A DNA stretch of 64,000 nucleotides from Candidatus Heritagella intestinalis (GTDB lineage: Bacteria; Bacillota; Clostridia; Oscillospirales; Acutalibacteraceae): contig CAJFVO010000009.1 of assembly GCA_904420555.1 (NCBI GenBank), positions 16,963 through 80,962 on the forward strand, given 5' to 3'. The notes under the pieces are model-generated. The model was not told the origin of the DNA. It saw only the letters and a list, made by a program, of their open reading frames with translations, and made no database searches. Positions 48,106-57,492 of this stretch are shown one piece after another; position 1 is the first letter of the stretch, and every line of letters begins with the position of its first letter. The position numbers were made by a program, and so were the translations under genes.

Positions 48106-49476
48106 TTACTGCCGGTCCTTCAAATCCACATAGGGCTGAAACCGGGTCAGGGAGCGGTAGGCCGGCCGGATAATGCGGCCGCCGGTGAACATCTCTTCCA
48201 TCCGGTGAGCGCACCAGCCGCCGATGCGGGAAACCGCAAACAGGGGGGTGAACAAATCCTCCGGGATGCCCAGCATCTGATAAATCAAGCCGGAATAGAA
48301 GTCCACGTTGGCGGAAACCACCTTGCTGCTGCCTTTCACCCGGGCAAAAGCGTCCGGGGCCAGCTTTTCCACCAGCTGGAACAGATTGAACTCCCGCTCC
48401 ATGCCCTTTTCCCTGGCCAGGTTCCCGGCCTTTTCCTTGAGGATGACGGCTCTCGGGTCGGAAAGGGTGTACACCGCGTGGCCAATACCGTAAATCAGGC
48501 CGGAGCCGTCCCCGGCCTCCTTGCGCAGGATCTTCTCCAAATAGGCTTCCACCTCGTCCTCGTTTTCCCAGTTCTGCACCTGCTCCATGATCTCGTGCAT
48601 CATGGTCATGACCCGGTGGTTGGCGCCGCCGTGCTTGGGGCCTTTCAAAGAGCCGATAGACGCGGCAATGGTAGAATAGATGTCCGTCCCGGAAGAGGAC
48701 AGCACCCGGCTGGTAAAGGTGGAGTTGTTACCGCCGCCGTGCTCCGCGTGAAGCATCAGGCACAGGTCCAGAAGCTTGGCCTCCTCATCGGTAAACTGCG
48801 TATCCGGCCGCAGGGCCCGGAGAATGGCTTCCGCCGTGTGGTGCTCCGGGCACAGGGGGTGGAAGTACATACTCTTCTTATCGTAGTAGCGCCGCTTTAC
48901 CTGATAGGCATAGGTCATAATGGTGGGCAGCCGGGCAATGAGCTCCACAGACTGGCGCATATTGTTCTCCAAAGAGGGGTCATCGGGGGTGGGGTCGTAA
49001 GAGTACAGGGCCAGCACCGAACGGGCCAGCTTATTCATAATGTTGGCCGAAGGGGCCTTGATAATCATGTCCTCGGCAAAATAAGAAGGCAGTTCCCGGT
49101 TTTCATTGAGGGTGCGGTTGAACCGCTCCAACTGCTCTTTGCTGGGCAGCTTTCCGAAAAGGAGCAGCCACTCCACTTCCTCAAAGCCAAACCGGTTATC
49201 CCGGGCACAGCCTTCCACCAGCTCCCGCAAATCGATCCCCCGGTAAATCAGCCGGCCTTCATCCGGCGTCTTTTCCTCATCCTCAATAATATAGCCGTGG
49301 ACGTTGCTGATATTGGTCAGGCCCGCCACTACGCCGGTGCCATCCGGGTTGCGCAGGCCGCGCTTCACCTGGTATTTGTCGAAAAGTTCCGCCGGGATGC
49401 GGTTATGGGCCCGGTATTCCTCGCATAAGCTTTCCAGTGAGGAGATGCGCTTCCCCTCTTCGGTCTCTTGATTCAT
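48106..49476 (-). CDS. gltA: Citrate synthase
   Basis: This 456-residue enzyme condenses acetyl-CoA with oxaloacetate. Catalytic motifs are intact: LCLMLHAEHGGGNNSTFT (His), SLKGPKHGGANHRVM (His) and ANVDFYSGLIYQMLGIP (Asp). In a fermentative anaerobe it most likely supplies 2-oxoglutarate for glutamate synthesis, which fits the glutamate synthase and glutamine synthetase genes just downstream on the map. ATG at 49476 follows GAGGAG. It has its own promoter and is monocistronic. Confidence 0.95.
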   Translation of the reverse strand: MNQETEEGKRISSLESLCEEYRAHNRIPAELFDKYQVKRGLRNPDGTGVVAGLTNISNVHGYIIEDEEKTPDEGRLIYRGIDLRELVEGCARDNRFGFEEVEWLLLFGKLPSKEQLERFNRTLNENRELPSYFAEDMIIKAPSANIMNKLARSVLALYSYDPTPDDPSLENNMRQSVELIARLPTIMTYAYQVKRRYYDKKSMYFHPLCPEHHTAEAILRALRPDTQFTDEEAKLLDLCLMLHAEHGGGNNSTFTSRVLSSSGTDIYSTIAASIGSLKGPKHGGANHRVMTMMHEIMEQVQNWENEDEVEAYLEKILRKEAGDGSGLIYGIGHAVYTLSDPRAVILKEKAGNLAREKGMEREFNLFQLVEKLAPDAFARVKGSSKVVSANVDFYSGLIYQMLGIPEDLFTPLFAVSRIGGWCAHRMEEMFTGGRIIRPAYRSLTRFQPYVDLKDRQ

Positions 49477-49524
49477 ATCCCTGCTCCTCTCTCTTTTTCG
49501 CAATTCTTGTTTCCTATATGTTTC

Positions 49525-49553
49525 ATTGTATCCTGCTCATGGGGCAAAGTCAA
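49525..49553 (-). promoter_or_regulatory. Sigma-A promoter of citrate synthase
   Basis: On the minus strand TTGACT, 17 bp, TACAAT, 49 bp before the start at 49476. Confidence 0.8.
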
Positions 49554-49705
49554 GAGAAGCAGGCCTCTTTCTGCAGCAGAAATGAATTTTCTTTGGAATC
49601 ATCCTGCATAACCCCGGCGATTTTTCCAAAATCTCCAGTGACATCCCTTTTGTTATGAATAAACCAAAAAGAAATCCTGCTAACACAAAAGGAGGACGTG
49701 AGCCT

Positions 49706-50701
49706 ATGGCAGCCAAAAGGAAACGGGCCTTTATTGGCCTTCTCGTGATTTTCTACTTAATAGCGGCGCTGCTGCCTCTGTTGGCCTTCTGCTCGGCCCG
49801 GGAGGAACCGGAGGAGGCCGCACCGGAAACTTCCCAGCAAAGCCCTGCCGGCTCCGCCGTGGAACAGACGGGAATTTTCCGTATTGAAGATGCTGATGGG
49901 GAGATTCTGGAAGTGGAAGATTCGGAGTTTGTCAAGGGGGGCATTGCGGCGGAGGTGCCTCCCTCCTGGGAGCCGGAAGCCCTGAAAGCCCAAGGGGTGG
50001 CCCTCTACACCTACTACAGCCGTTTGCGGGAACAAAACCGTGCCAAGGGCGGCGACGGCGCGGATTTCACCTGTAACACAGAGAAGGCTCTGGTCTATCT
50101 GCCCCAGGAGGCCCGGAAGGAACGCTGGGGGGAGAACTATGAAACCTGGGAAGCGGCCCTGGAAGAAACGGAAAAGAACATCCGGGGCCAGACCCTGCAG
50201 CAGGACGGGGCCCTGTTGTGCTCCACTTACTTCGCCATTTCCTCGGGCAGCACCGATGCGGCCCAGGACGTATGGGGCGGGGATTACAGCTATTTGCAGC
50301 CGGCGGCCAGCCCGGGGGACGTGTTTGCAGAGGGGTACCTTTCCCAAAAGTCCATGACGGAGGCGGCGGTGAAAGAGGCCCTCTTAACCGCCTTTCCCAA
50401 CGCCCAGCTGGGGGACGAGCCGGAGGGCTGGATCACAGAAGTGGAGCGCACCGGCAGCGGCACCATCCGAAAAGCCCGGGCCGGCGGGGAGGAAGCTACC
50501 GGCACCCAGCTGCGCAACGCTTTTGGCCTGCGCTCGGCCAATTTTACCTGGAAGCGCCAGGACGGGAAATTCATTTTTACCGTCAAGGGCTGGGGGCACA
50601 ACGTGGGCATGAGTCAAAACGGCGCCCAGTACATGGCCAAAAACGGCGCCAGCTATCAGGAAATCCTGGCCTGGTATTACCCCGGGAGCCAGCTGGTGTA
50701 G
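49706..50701 (+). CDS. SpoIID/LytB-domain protein, probable stage II sporulation protein D
   Basis: This 331-residue protein has an N-terminal membrane anchor (about 8-29) and an extracytoplasmic SpoIID domain. KGGIAAEVPPSWEPEALKAQ carries the catalytic Glu and GWGHNVGMSQNGAQYMAKNG is the hallmark C-terminal motif. SpoIID is a lytic transglycosylase that strips glycan during engulfment. The canonical length is about 340. ATG at 49706 follows AAAGGAGG by 9 nt; an in-frame ATG 17 codons earlier is unsupported. SpoIIQ or SpoIIIE genes are not adjacent, so a paralogue cannot be excluded. Confidence 0.83.
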   Translation: MAAKRKRAFIGLLVIFYLIAALLPLLAFCSAREEPEEAAPETSQQSPAGSAVEQTGIFRIEDADGEILEVEDSEFVKGGIAAEVPPSWEPEALKAQGVALYTYYSRLREQNRAKGGDGADFTCNTEKALVYLPQEARKERWGENYETWEAALEETEKNIRGQTLQQDGALLCSTYFAISSGSTDAAQDVWGGDYSYLQPAASPGDVFAEGYLSQKSMTEAAVKEALLTAFPNAQLGDEPEGWITEVERTGSGTIRKARAGGEEATGTQLRNAFGLRSANFTWKRQDGKFIFTVKGWGHNVGMSQNGAQYMAKNGASYQEILAWYYPGSQLV

Positions 50702-50757
50702 GGGCAAGTTGAGTCTCCCCTGCCGGTTCGGGCGCTGCCTGCCGATGATAACAATTA

Positions 50758-50925
50758 GGCCCCCTCACTGAGGGCGCCGTGTGCCAGTGGCACACAATCA
50801 AGGCGCCGACCGAGCCGGCAGGCGAGAAGGCTGTCAACGTTAGTTGACTGGGGGAGTTTTACGTGAGCGGTTTGCTTTTTACTCCCTCCGTCTCCTTCGG
50901 AGCCACCTCCCTCCGTGAGGGAGGC
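50758..50925. repeat. Mosaic intergenic repeat, copy B
   Basis: Block 1 at 50774-50792 and block 3 at 50874-50892 are identical 19-mers to those at 42.1 kb. Block 2 at 50832-50857 differs at one base. The block order here is 1-2-3, against 1-3-2 in copy A. Confidence 0.8.
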
Positions 50926-51091
50926 GCTTTCCACCGAAGAAAACGCCATCAAACAACGAGAACGGGAGGATGGTATCCTCCCCTGCAACGCACCGGGGCA
51001 CCTACGCGTGGTATTGGGCTGTTGCCCCATCTCGCCTTAAGCGCGGATTGCCAGCGGAGGCACTCCGCCGGGAAGACGGTATCTTCCCCCA

Positions 51092-51129
51092 CAAAAACAG
51101 CCGCCCGGATGACGGCCATCCGAGCGGCT
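51092..51129 (-). terminator. Terminator of the gltB-gltD unit
   Basis: On the minus strand AGCCGC-CGGATG and CATCCG-GCGGCT pair with one opposed mismatch, followed by GTTTTTG. It lies 61 bp beyond the gltD stop. Confidence 0.85.
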
Positions 51130-51190
51130 TATGGGAGCAAACCCCGCATCCGCGGGAACTTGTACTCGATAGAAATTTTAAAGTATGGGA

Positions 51191-52663
51191 TTACAGGTTG
51201 GAATAGCCTTCGAGGAATTCATCCACATCCCGGGCGCAGTCCCGGCCCTCGGCAATGGCCCACACCACCAAAGACTGCCCCCGGTGCATATCCCCGGCGG
51301 CGAACACCCCGGGAGTGCCGGTGGCGTAGCTGTCCTTCTGGGTGGTTACGGTGTTCCGGGGAGAGAGCTCCAACCCCATGGACTGGGGCAGCTGGGTCCG
51401 GCAGCCGGTAAAGCCTGCGGCGATGAGGAGGAGCTGGCAGGGCAACGTTTCCTCGCTGCCGGGCGCCGGCGCGTATTTCCCCGTCTCGTCATAGGCCATC
51501 TTGACGGTCTCCACAGCGGTGATCTCCCCGTCCTCCCCGGTAAACACCCGGTTGACAGTGGTGCTGTAGCGCCGGGGGTCGCCGCCGAACACGGCGGCGG
51601 CTTCCTGCTGGCCGTAGTCGGTCTTTTTCACCCGGGGATACTCGGGCCAGGGATTGTCGGCGGCCCGCTCCTCCGGGGGCTGGGGCATGAGCTCCAGCTG
51701 CACCACAGAGCGGCAGCCTTCCCGAATCACCGTGCCCACGCAGTCGTTGCCGGTGTCGCCGCCGCCCACTACGATGACGTCCTTGTCCTTGGCGCTGACG
51801 GCCTTGCCGTCGGCAAGCCGGGAATCCAGATAGCTCTTGGTGGTCCGGCTCAGGAAGTCCACGGCGAAGTACACCCCGCCGGCCCCCTCCCGGCCCTGGG
51901 CGGCCAGGTCCCGGGGCTGCTCGGCCCCGCAGCACAGCACCACCGCGTCGAACTGCTCCTGCAGCTCCTGGGGGGTCACGTCCTTCCCCACTTCCACGCC
52001 GGTGCGGAACGCTACGCCCTCGTCCTCCATAAGGCGGATGCGGCGCAGGACGATTTCCTTGTCCAGCTTCATGTTGGGGATGCCGTACATGAGCAGCCCG
52101 CCGGGGCGGTCGCTCTTCTCAAAAACCGTCACCGAGTGGCCCCGGCGGTTGAGGCGGTCGGCGCAGGCCAGGCCCGCAGGCCCGGAGCCCACCACCGCCA
52201 CCTGCTTGCCGGTGCGCACAGCCGGGGGGCGGGGCTTCATAAAGCCCTTGGCAAAGCCCTCTTCAATGATGGAGAGCTCGTTGTCCCGGATGGTCACCGG
52301 CTCGCCCCCCACGCCGCAGAGGCAGGCCACCTCGCACAGGGCGGGGCATACCCGGCCGGTAAATTCGGGGAAGCTGTTGGTTTTCAGCAGCCGGGAAAGG
52401 GCGTGCCAGGTGTTGCCCCGGAACACCTCGTCGTTCCACTCGGGAATCAGGTTGTGCAGGGGGCAGCCGGTGGCCATGCCGTGGAGCATCATGCCGGACT
52501 GGCAGAAGGGCACGCCGCAGTTCATGCACCGGGCCCCCTGCTCCCGGCGCTGGGTTTCGGGCAGACGGCTGTGAAATTCTCCAAAATCTTCAATCCGCTC
52601 CAGGGGCAGCCGCTCCGGCTCCCCCTGGCGGGTATATTCTAAAAATCCAGTTGGTTTTCCCAT
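51191..52663 (-). CDS. gltD: Glutamate synthase small subunit
   Basis: This 490-residue FAD- and NAD(P)H-binding subunit feeds electrons to GltB. The N-terminal Fe-S region carries CMNCGVPFCQSG and later CEVACLCGVGG. The FAD loop VAVVGSGPAGLACADRL and the NAD(P)H loop VIVVGGGDTGNDCVGTVI are intact. The C-terminal FAD motif GVFAAGDMHRGQSLVVWAI is also present. ATG follows AAGGAGG in the short gap after gltB (11 bp). It closes the gltB-gltD pair and is followed by a terminator. Confidence 0.96.
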   Translation of the reverse strand: MGKPTGFLEYTRQGEPERLPLERIEDFGEFHSRLPETQRREQGARCMNCGVPFCQSGMMLHGMATGCPLHNLIPEWNDEVFRGNTWHALSRLLKTNSFPEFTGRVCPALCEVACLCGVGGEPVTIRDNELSIIEEGFAKGFMKPRPPAVRTGKQVAVVGSGPAGLACADRLNRRGHSVTVFEKSDRPGGLLMYGIPNMKLDKEIVLRRIRLMEDEGVAFRTGVEVGKDVTPQELQEQFDAVVLCCGAEQPRDLAAQGREGAGGVYFAVDFLSRTTKSYLDSRLADGKAVSAKDKDVIVVGGGDTGNDCVGTVIREGCRSVVQLELMPQPPEERAADNPWPEYPRVKKTDYGQQEAAAVFGGDPRRYSTTVNRVFTGEDGEITAVETVKMAYDETGKYAPAPGSEETLPCQLLLIAAGFTGCRTQLPQSMGLELSPRNTVTTQKDSYATGTPGVFAAGDMHRGQSLVVWAIAEGRDCARDVDEFLEGYSNL

Positions 52664-52674
52664 GGTAATCCTCC

Positions 52675-55600
52675 TTATCCCCTGGTGTTCTGATAAAACG
52701 CCTCAATTTCCGCGTCCTGCCGGGCCATGCCCCGTTTTTCCAGAGAGGCGATGGCATCCAGCATCCGGCGGTAATCGTTGGGCATAATCTTCTTGAACTG
52801 GGGCACATACTCGTCAAAGTCCCCCAGAATCCTCTGGGCCAGAGGCGAGTGGGTGGCCTCATAGTGCTCCTGGATCAGCCGCTTCAGCTCTTCGATGTCG
52901 TGGCGTTCCGTCAGGAGCTCGATGGATACCATTTCCTTGTTGACCCGGCGATAGAGGTCGTGGCTGCTGTCCAGCACATAGGCCACGCCGCCGCTCATGC
53001 CTGCGGCGAAGTTCTTGCCTGTGGGGCCCAGCACCACCGCTACGCCGCCGGTCATATATTCACAGCCGTGGTCCCCCACGCCCTCCACCACGGCCTGGGC
53101 GCCGGAGTTGCGCACGCAGAACCGCTCGCCGGCAACGCCGTTGATAAAGGCCTTGCCGCTGGTGGCGCCGTACAGGGCCACGTTGCCGATAATGATGTTC
53201 TTTTCCGCCTGGAAGGGGCTGCCCTTGGGGGGATACACCGCCAGCTTGCCCCCGGACAGGCCCTTGCCAAAGTAGTCGTTGCTGTCGCCGCAGAGGGCCA
53301 ATGTGACGCCCTTGGGCAGGAACGCGCCAAAGGACTGGCCGCCGCCGCCGCGGCAGAGGATGCGGAAGGTGTCCTCTGCCAGGGTGCTGCCAAAGCGCCG
53401 GGTCACCTCCGAACCAAAGCGGGTACCCACGGTGCGGTCGGTGCTGGAAACTGCCAGCTCCACCTGGCCGGGCTTGCCGTTTTTCAGGTTCTTCTGAAAG
53501 GCGGGGAGAATGACCCGCTCGTCCACGGTCTTTTCCAGGGCAAAGTCATAGGCGTCCTGGGGCTGATAGTGGCAGGTGCCCTGATAGGGCCGGGCCAGGA
53601 TGCCCGAGAGGTCCACCAAAGCCCCTCTGGGCGCGGCGGAGTCCACCCGCTGCCGGAGCAAATCCGTGCGGCCCACCAGCTCGTCTACGGTGGCGACGCC
53701 CAGCTTGGCCATGATTTCCCGCATTTCCTCGGCGATAAAGAGCATGAAGTTCATCACATACTCGGGCTTGCCGCAGAAGCGCTTCCGCAGCTCCGGGTTC
53801 TGGGTGGCCACGCCGAAGGGGCAGGTGTCCAGGTTGCACACCCGCATCATCATGCAGCCCATGGCCACCAGGGGCGCTGTGGCAAATCCGAATTCCTCGG
53901 CTCCCAGCATACAGGCAATGGCCACATCCCGGCCGCTCATGAGCTTGCCGTCGGTCTCAATGCGCACCCGGGAGCGCAGGCCGTTGCGCATCAGGGTCTG
54001 GTGGGCTTCGGAGAGCCCCAGCTCCCAGGGCATGCCGGCGTTGTGGATGGAGTTCCGGGGGGCTGCGCCGGTGCCGCCGTCATAGCCGGAGATAAGCACC
54101 ACGCTGGCGCCGGCCTTGGCCACGCCGGCGGCAATGGTGCCCACCCCGGCCTCGGAAACCAGCTTCACGGAGATGTCCGCCCGGCAGTTGGCGTTTTTCA
54201 AATCGTAGATGAGCTGGGCCAGATCCTCAATGGAGTAGATGTCGTGGTGGGGCGGCGGGGAAATCAGGGACACGCCGGGAGTGGAGTACCGGGTCTTGGC
54301 GATCCAGGGGTAGACCTTCTTCCCGGGCAGGTGGCCGCCCTCGCCGGGCTTGGCGCCCTGGGCCATTTTAATCTGGATCTCCCGGGCGGAGTTCAGGTAT
54401 TCGCTGGTAACGCCGAAGCGGCCGGAGGCCACCTGCTTAATGGCGCTGCAGTATTCCTTGGACTGGAGGCGCTCCGGCAGCTCGCCGCCCTCGCCGGAGT
54501 TGGACTTGCCCCCCAGGCGGTTCATGGCGGCGGCCAGACACTTGTGGGCCTCCTCGGAAATGGAGCCGTAGGACATGGCCCCGGTCTTAAAGCGCTTGAC
54601 AATGCTGGACGCTGGCTCCACCTGGTCCAGGGGGATGCCGCCGTTTTCGTCAAAGACAAAGTCCAACAGGCCCCGCAGGGTGTGGGGGCGGGTCTCGTCG
54701 TCCACCATGTGGGTGTATTCCCGGAACTTCTCATAGCTGCCGGTGCGCACCGCCTGCTGGAGGGTCACAATAACCTCGGGGGAATACAGGTGGTCGTCCT
54801 TGTCCCGGCCGCTGCGCAGGTTGTAGCTGCCGGAGGAATCCAGGGTGGTGTCGGCCTCCAGGCCCAGGGGGTCAAAGGCCTTGCAGTGGCGGGCATGGAT
54901 GTCCTGGTCGATTTCTTCCAGGCCGATGCCCTCCACCTGGCTGACAGTGTTGGTGAAGTACTCGTCGATGACGGACTTCTTAATGCCCACCGCCTCGAAA
55001 ATCTGGGCGGACTGGTAGGACTGGAGGGTGGAGATGCCCATTTTCGAGGCGATTTTCACCACGCCGCTGAGAATGGCCCGGTTGTAGTCCTCAATGGCCA
55101 CATAGGGGTCCTTGTCCAGCATCTGGTTCTCAATGAGCTCGCCGATGGCCTCGTGGGCCAGATAGGGGTTTACGGCAATGGCGCCATAGCCCAGAAGGGT
55201 GGCGAAGTGGTGGACGTCCCGGGGCTCGCCGCTTTCCAGGATCATGGAAACTGCGGTGCGCTTCTTGGTGCGGATCAGGTGCTGCTCCACAGCGGACACC
55301 GCCAGCAGGGACGGGATGGCCACATGGTTTTCGTCCACCCCACGGTCGGAGAGGACGATGATATTGGCGCCTTTTTTATAAGCCTTATCCACCTGGACAA
55401 AGAGCCGGTTCAGAGCCTTTTTCACCGGCGTGTTGCTGTAGTAGAGGAGGGACACCACGGCGGTTTTCAGGCCGGGCTGGTCCAGGGCCTTGATTTTCAG
55501 CATATCCACGCTGGTAAGGATGGGGTTGCTGATTTGCAGCACATGGCAGTTTTCGGCGCTGTCCACCAGGAGGTTGCCGTCGGAGCCGGCATACACGGTG

Positions 55601-57198
55601 GTGCTGGTGACCACCTTTTCCCGGATAGCGTCGATGGGCGGGTTGGTCACCTGGGCAAAGCTCTGCTTAAAGTAGTTGAACAGGGGCTGGTGCTTGTCGG
55701 AGAGCACCGCCAGGGGGATGTCGATCCCCATAGCCGCCGTCTGCTCGCTGCCGGTGCGGGCCATGGGCAGGATGGCGGTCTTGATGTCCTCATAGGTATA
55801 GCCGAAGGCCTTGTAGAGCTTATCCCGGAGCTGCTGGGAATGGGTCTCCACCCGGTGGTTGGGGGCTTTCAGGTCCCCCAGGCGCACCACGTTCCGGTCC
55901 AGCCACTCGCCATAGGGATGGCGGCGGGCGTAATAGGATTTCAGCTCCTCATCGGGGATGACCTTCCCCTGGGCCATATCCACCACCAGCATTTTGCCGG
56001 GCTCCAGCCGGGATTTCTGCACGATTTCCTCCGGGGAAAATTCCAGCACGCCCACTTCCGAGGAGAGGACCAGCATATCGTCGCTGGTAATGTAGTACCG
56101 GGAGGGGCGCAGGCCGTTGCGGTCCAGGGTAGCGCCCACAATGTCGCCGTCGGAGAAGAGGATGGAGGCCGGGCCGTCCCAGGGCTCCATCATGGTGGCG
56201 TAATAGCGGTACAGGTCCTTCTTTTCCCGGCTGATATTCTCCTCGCTCTCCCAGGGCTCGGGAATGGCGATCATCATGGCCAGGGGCAAATCCATGCCGT
56301 TCATCACCAGGAATTCAATGGTGTTGTCCAAAATCGCGGAGTCGGAGCCGCTCTCGTCGGCCACCGGCAGGATCTTGTCCATATCCCCCTGAAGATAGGG
56401 GGATTCCATGGTTTCCTCCCGGGCCATCATCCGGTCCACGTTGCCCCGGATGGTATTGATTTCCCCGTTGTGGAGGAGGAAGCGGTTGGGGTGGGCCCGC
56501 TCCCAGCTGGGGGTGGTGTTGGTGGAGAACCGGGAGTGGACCAACGCCATGGCAGAGGTAAAGCCCTCATCCTGGAGGTCCGGGTAGAAGGCCCGCAGCT
56601 GGTTCACCAGGAACATCCCCTTATAGACAATGGTCCGGCTGGACAGGGAGGCCACATAGGTGTCGTTGCCGCTCTGCTCAAAGGTGCGGCGCACCACATA
56701 CAGCCGCCGGTCAAAGTCCAGGCCTTTGGCCAGATTCTGGGGCTTGGGGATAAAGCACTGGTAAATTTCCGGCATACAGTCCCGGGCCCGCTGGCCCAGG
56801 ATCTCCTCCCGGACCGGGACCTTCCGCCAGAAGGCCACGGGCAGGCCCTCTTTTTCCGCGATGACTTCCAGGAGCTTCTGGGCCTGGGTGCGCTGGAGGC
56901 GGTCCTGGGGGAAGAAGAACATCCCCACGCCGTACTCCCGCTCCCCGGGCAGCTCCCTGCCCATTTCCCCAGCGGCCTTCACAAAAAACTGGTGGGGAAT
57001 CTGGGACATAATGCCCACGCCGTCGCCCACCTGGCCGGTGGCGTCCTTGCCGGCCCGGTGCTCCAGCTTTTCCACGATTTTCAGCGCGTCATCTACCACG
57101 CGGCGGCTCTTTTCCCCTTTGATGCTCACCACCGCGCCGATGCCGCAGGCGTCATGTTCAAAGGATGGCCGGTAAAGGCCCTGTTGTCTCTGTTCCAT
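52675..57198 (-). CDS. gltB: Glutamate synthase large subunit
   Basis: This 1507-residue enzyme makes two glutamates from glutamine and 2-oxoglutarate. It is an Ntn-type amidotransferase with nucleophile Cys18 in HDACGIGAVVS, so a 17-residue propeptide should be cleaved. A central domain is followed by the FMN-binding synthase domain (SPPPHHDIYSIEDLAQLIYD, GYDGGTGAAPRNSI) and the [3Fe-4S] motif CMMMRVCNLDTC. The C-terminal beta-helix runs from about 1260. ATG at 57198 follows GGAGGAACC. A longer in-frame start crosses AT-rich promoter-like DNA and is rejected. Confidence 0.97.
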   Translation of the reverse strand: MEQRQQGLYRPSFEHDACGIGAVVSIKGEKSRRVVDDALKIVEKLEHRAGKDATGQVGDGVGIMSQIPHQFFVKAAGEMGRELPGEREYGVGMFFFPQDRLQRTQAQKLLEVIAEKEGLPVAFWRKVPVREEILGQRARDCMPEIYQCFIPKPQNLAKGLDFDRRLYVVRRTFEQSGNDTYVASLSSRTIVYKGMFLVNQLRAFYPDLQDEGFTSAMALVHSRFSTNTTPSWERAHPNRFLLHNGEINTIRGNVDRMMAREETMESPYLQGDMDKILPVADESGSDSAILDNTIEFLVMNGMDLPLAMMIAIPEPWESEENISREKKDLYRYYATMMEPWDGPASILFSDGDIVGATLDRNGLRPSRYYITSDDMLVLSSEVGVLEFSPEEIVQKSRLEPGKMLVVDMAQGKVIPDEELKSYYARRHPYGEWLDRNVVRLGDLKAPNHRVETHSQQLRDKLYKAFGYTYEDIKTAILPMARTGSEQTAAMGIDIPLAVLSDKHQPLFNYFKQSFAQVTNPPIDAIREKVVTSTTVYAGSDGNLLVDSAENCHVLQISNPILTSVDMLKIKALDQPGLKTAVVSLLYYSNTPVKKALNRLFVQVDKAYKKGANIIVLSDRGVDENHVAIPSLLAVSAVEQHLIRTKKRTAVSMILESGEPRDVHHFATLLGYGAIAVNPYLAHEAIGELIENQMLDKDPYVAIEDYNRAILSGVVKIASKMGISTLQSYQSAQIFEAVGIKKSVIDEYFTNTVSQVEGIGLEEIDQDIHARHCKAFDPLGLEADTTLDSSGSYNLRSGRDKDDHLYSPEVIVTLQQAVRTGSYEKFREYTHMVDDETRPHTLRGLLDFVFDENGGIPLDQVEPASSIVKRFKTGAMSYGSISEEAHKCLAAAMNRLGGKSNSGEGGELPERLQSKEYCSAIKQVASGRFGVTSEYLNSAREIQIKMAQGAKPGEGGHLPGKKVYPWIAKTRYSTPGVSLISPPPHHDIYSIEDLAQLIYDLKNANCRADISVKLVSEAGVGTIAAGVAKAGASVVLISGYDGGTGAAPRNSIHNAGMPWELGLSEAHQTLMRNGLRSRVRIETDGKLMSGRDVAIACMLGAEEFGFATAPLVAMGCMMMRVCNLDTCPFGVATQNPELRKRFCGKPEYVMNFMLFIAEEMREIMAKLGVATVDELVGRTDLLRQRVDSAAPRGALVDLSGILARPYQGTCHYQPQDAYDFALEKTVDERVILPAFQKNLKNGKPGQVELAVSSTDRTVGTRFGSEVTRRFGSTLAEDTFRILCRGGGGQSFGAFLPKGVTLALCGDSNDYFGKGLSGGKLAVYPPKGSPFQAEKNIIIGNVALYGATSGKAFINGVAGERFCVRNSGAQAVVEGVGDHGCEYMTGGVAVVLGPTGKNFAAGMSGGVAYVLDSSHDLYRRVNKEMVSIELLTERHDIEELKRLIQEHYEATHSPLAQRILGDFDEYVPQFKKIMPNDYRRMLDAIASLEKRGMARQDAEIEAFYQNTRG

Positions 57199-57492
57199 TC
57201 TGGTTCCTCCAAATCCTATTGATTTTTGCCATAGAGGTTTTTTCGTTGCTCCCAACTTTGATATAAAAGCATATAAAAATATAAGGGGGTTGTTTGATGT
57301 CTCTCTATTCGGGCGTTGGGCGGCTGGGTAAAGGCGGGCGGACAATGATTTGATGCATCTTCCTCCGCGAGAAATAAGGTCATCGTTTTACACTAATCCC
57401 CAAATGCAGATTACATCCCGGCTTATTCCGCGACATCCCAGGTTGTTTTTAAATGATAGCCCTCCCGCGGATTGGCACCGGGTACTACCCGG
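57199..57492 (-). promoter_or_regulatory. asnB-gltB intergenic region with a small hairpin
   Basis: This 294-bp gap starts (minus direction) with a perfect ACCGGGT-AGT-ACCCGGT hairpin lacking a T-run. It ends in an AT-rich stretch at 57250-57290 before gltB. No consensus promoter was found, so gltB may be read from upstream or from a weak site. Confidence 0.35.

Larger units (their letters stand above)
50702..51190. other. Gene-free stretch with repeat copy B
   Basis: These 489 bp between convergent SpoIID and gltD hold the mosaic repeat (50758-50925), a palindrome CCTCCCTCCGTGAGGGAGG and the gltD terminator. No credible gene is seen. Confidence 0.8.

Noticed and set aside
52849..57222. A 1457-codon open frame antisense to gltB
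   Set aside because: Same GC artefact opposite an intact glutamate synthase; the product is a Gly/His/Val-rich artefact.
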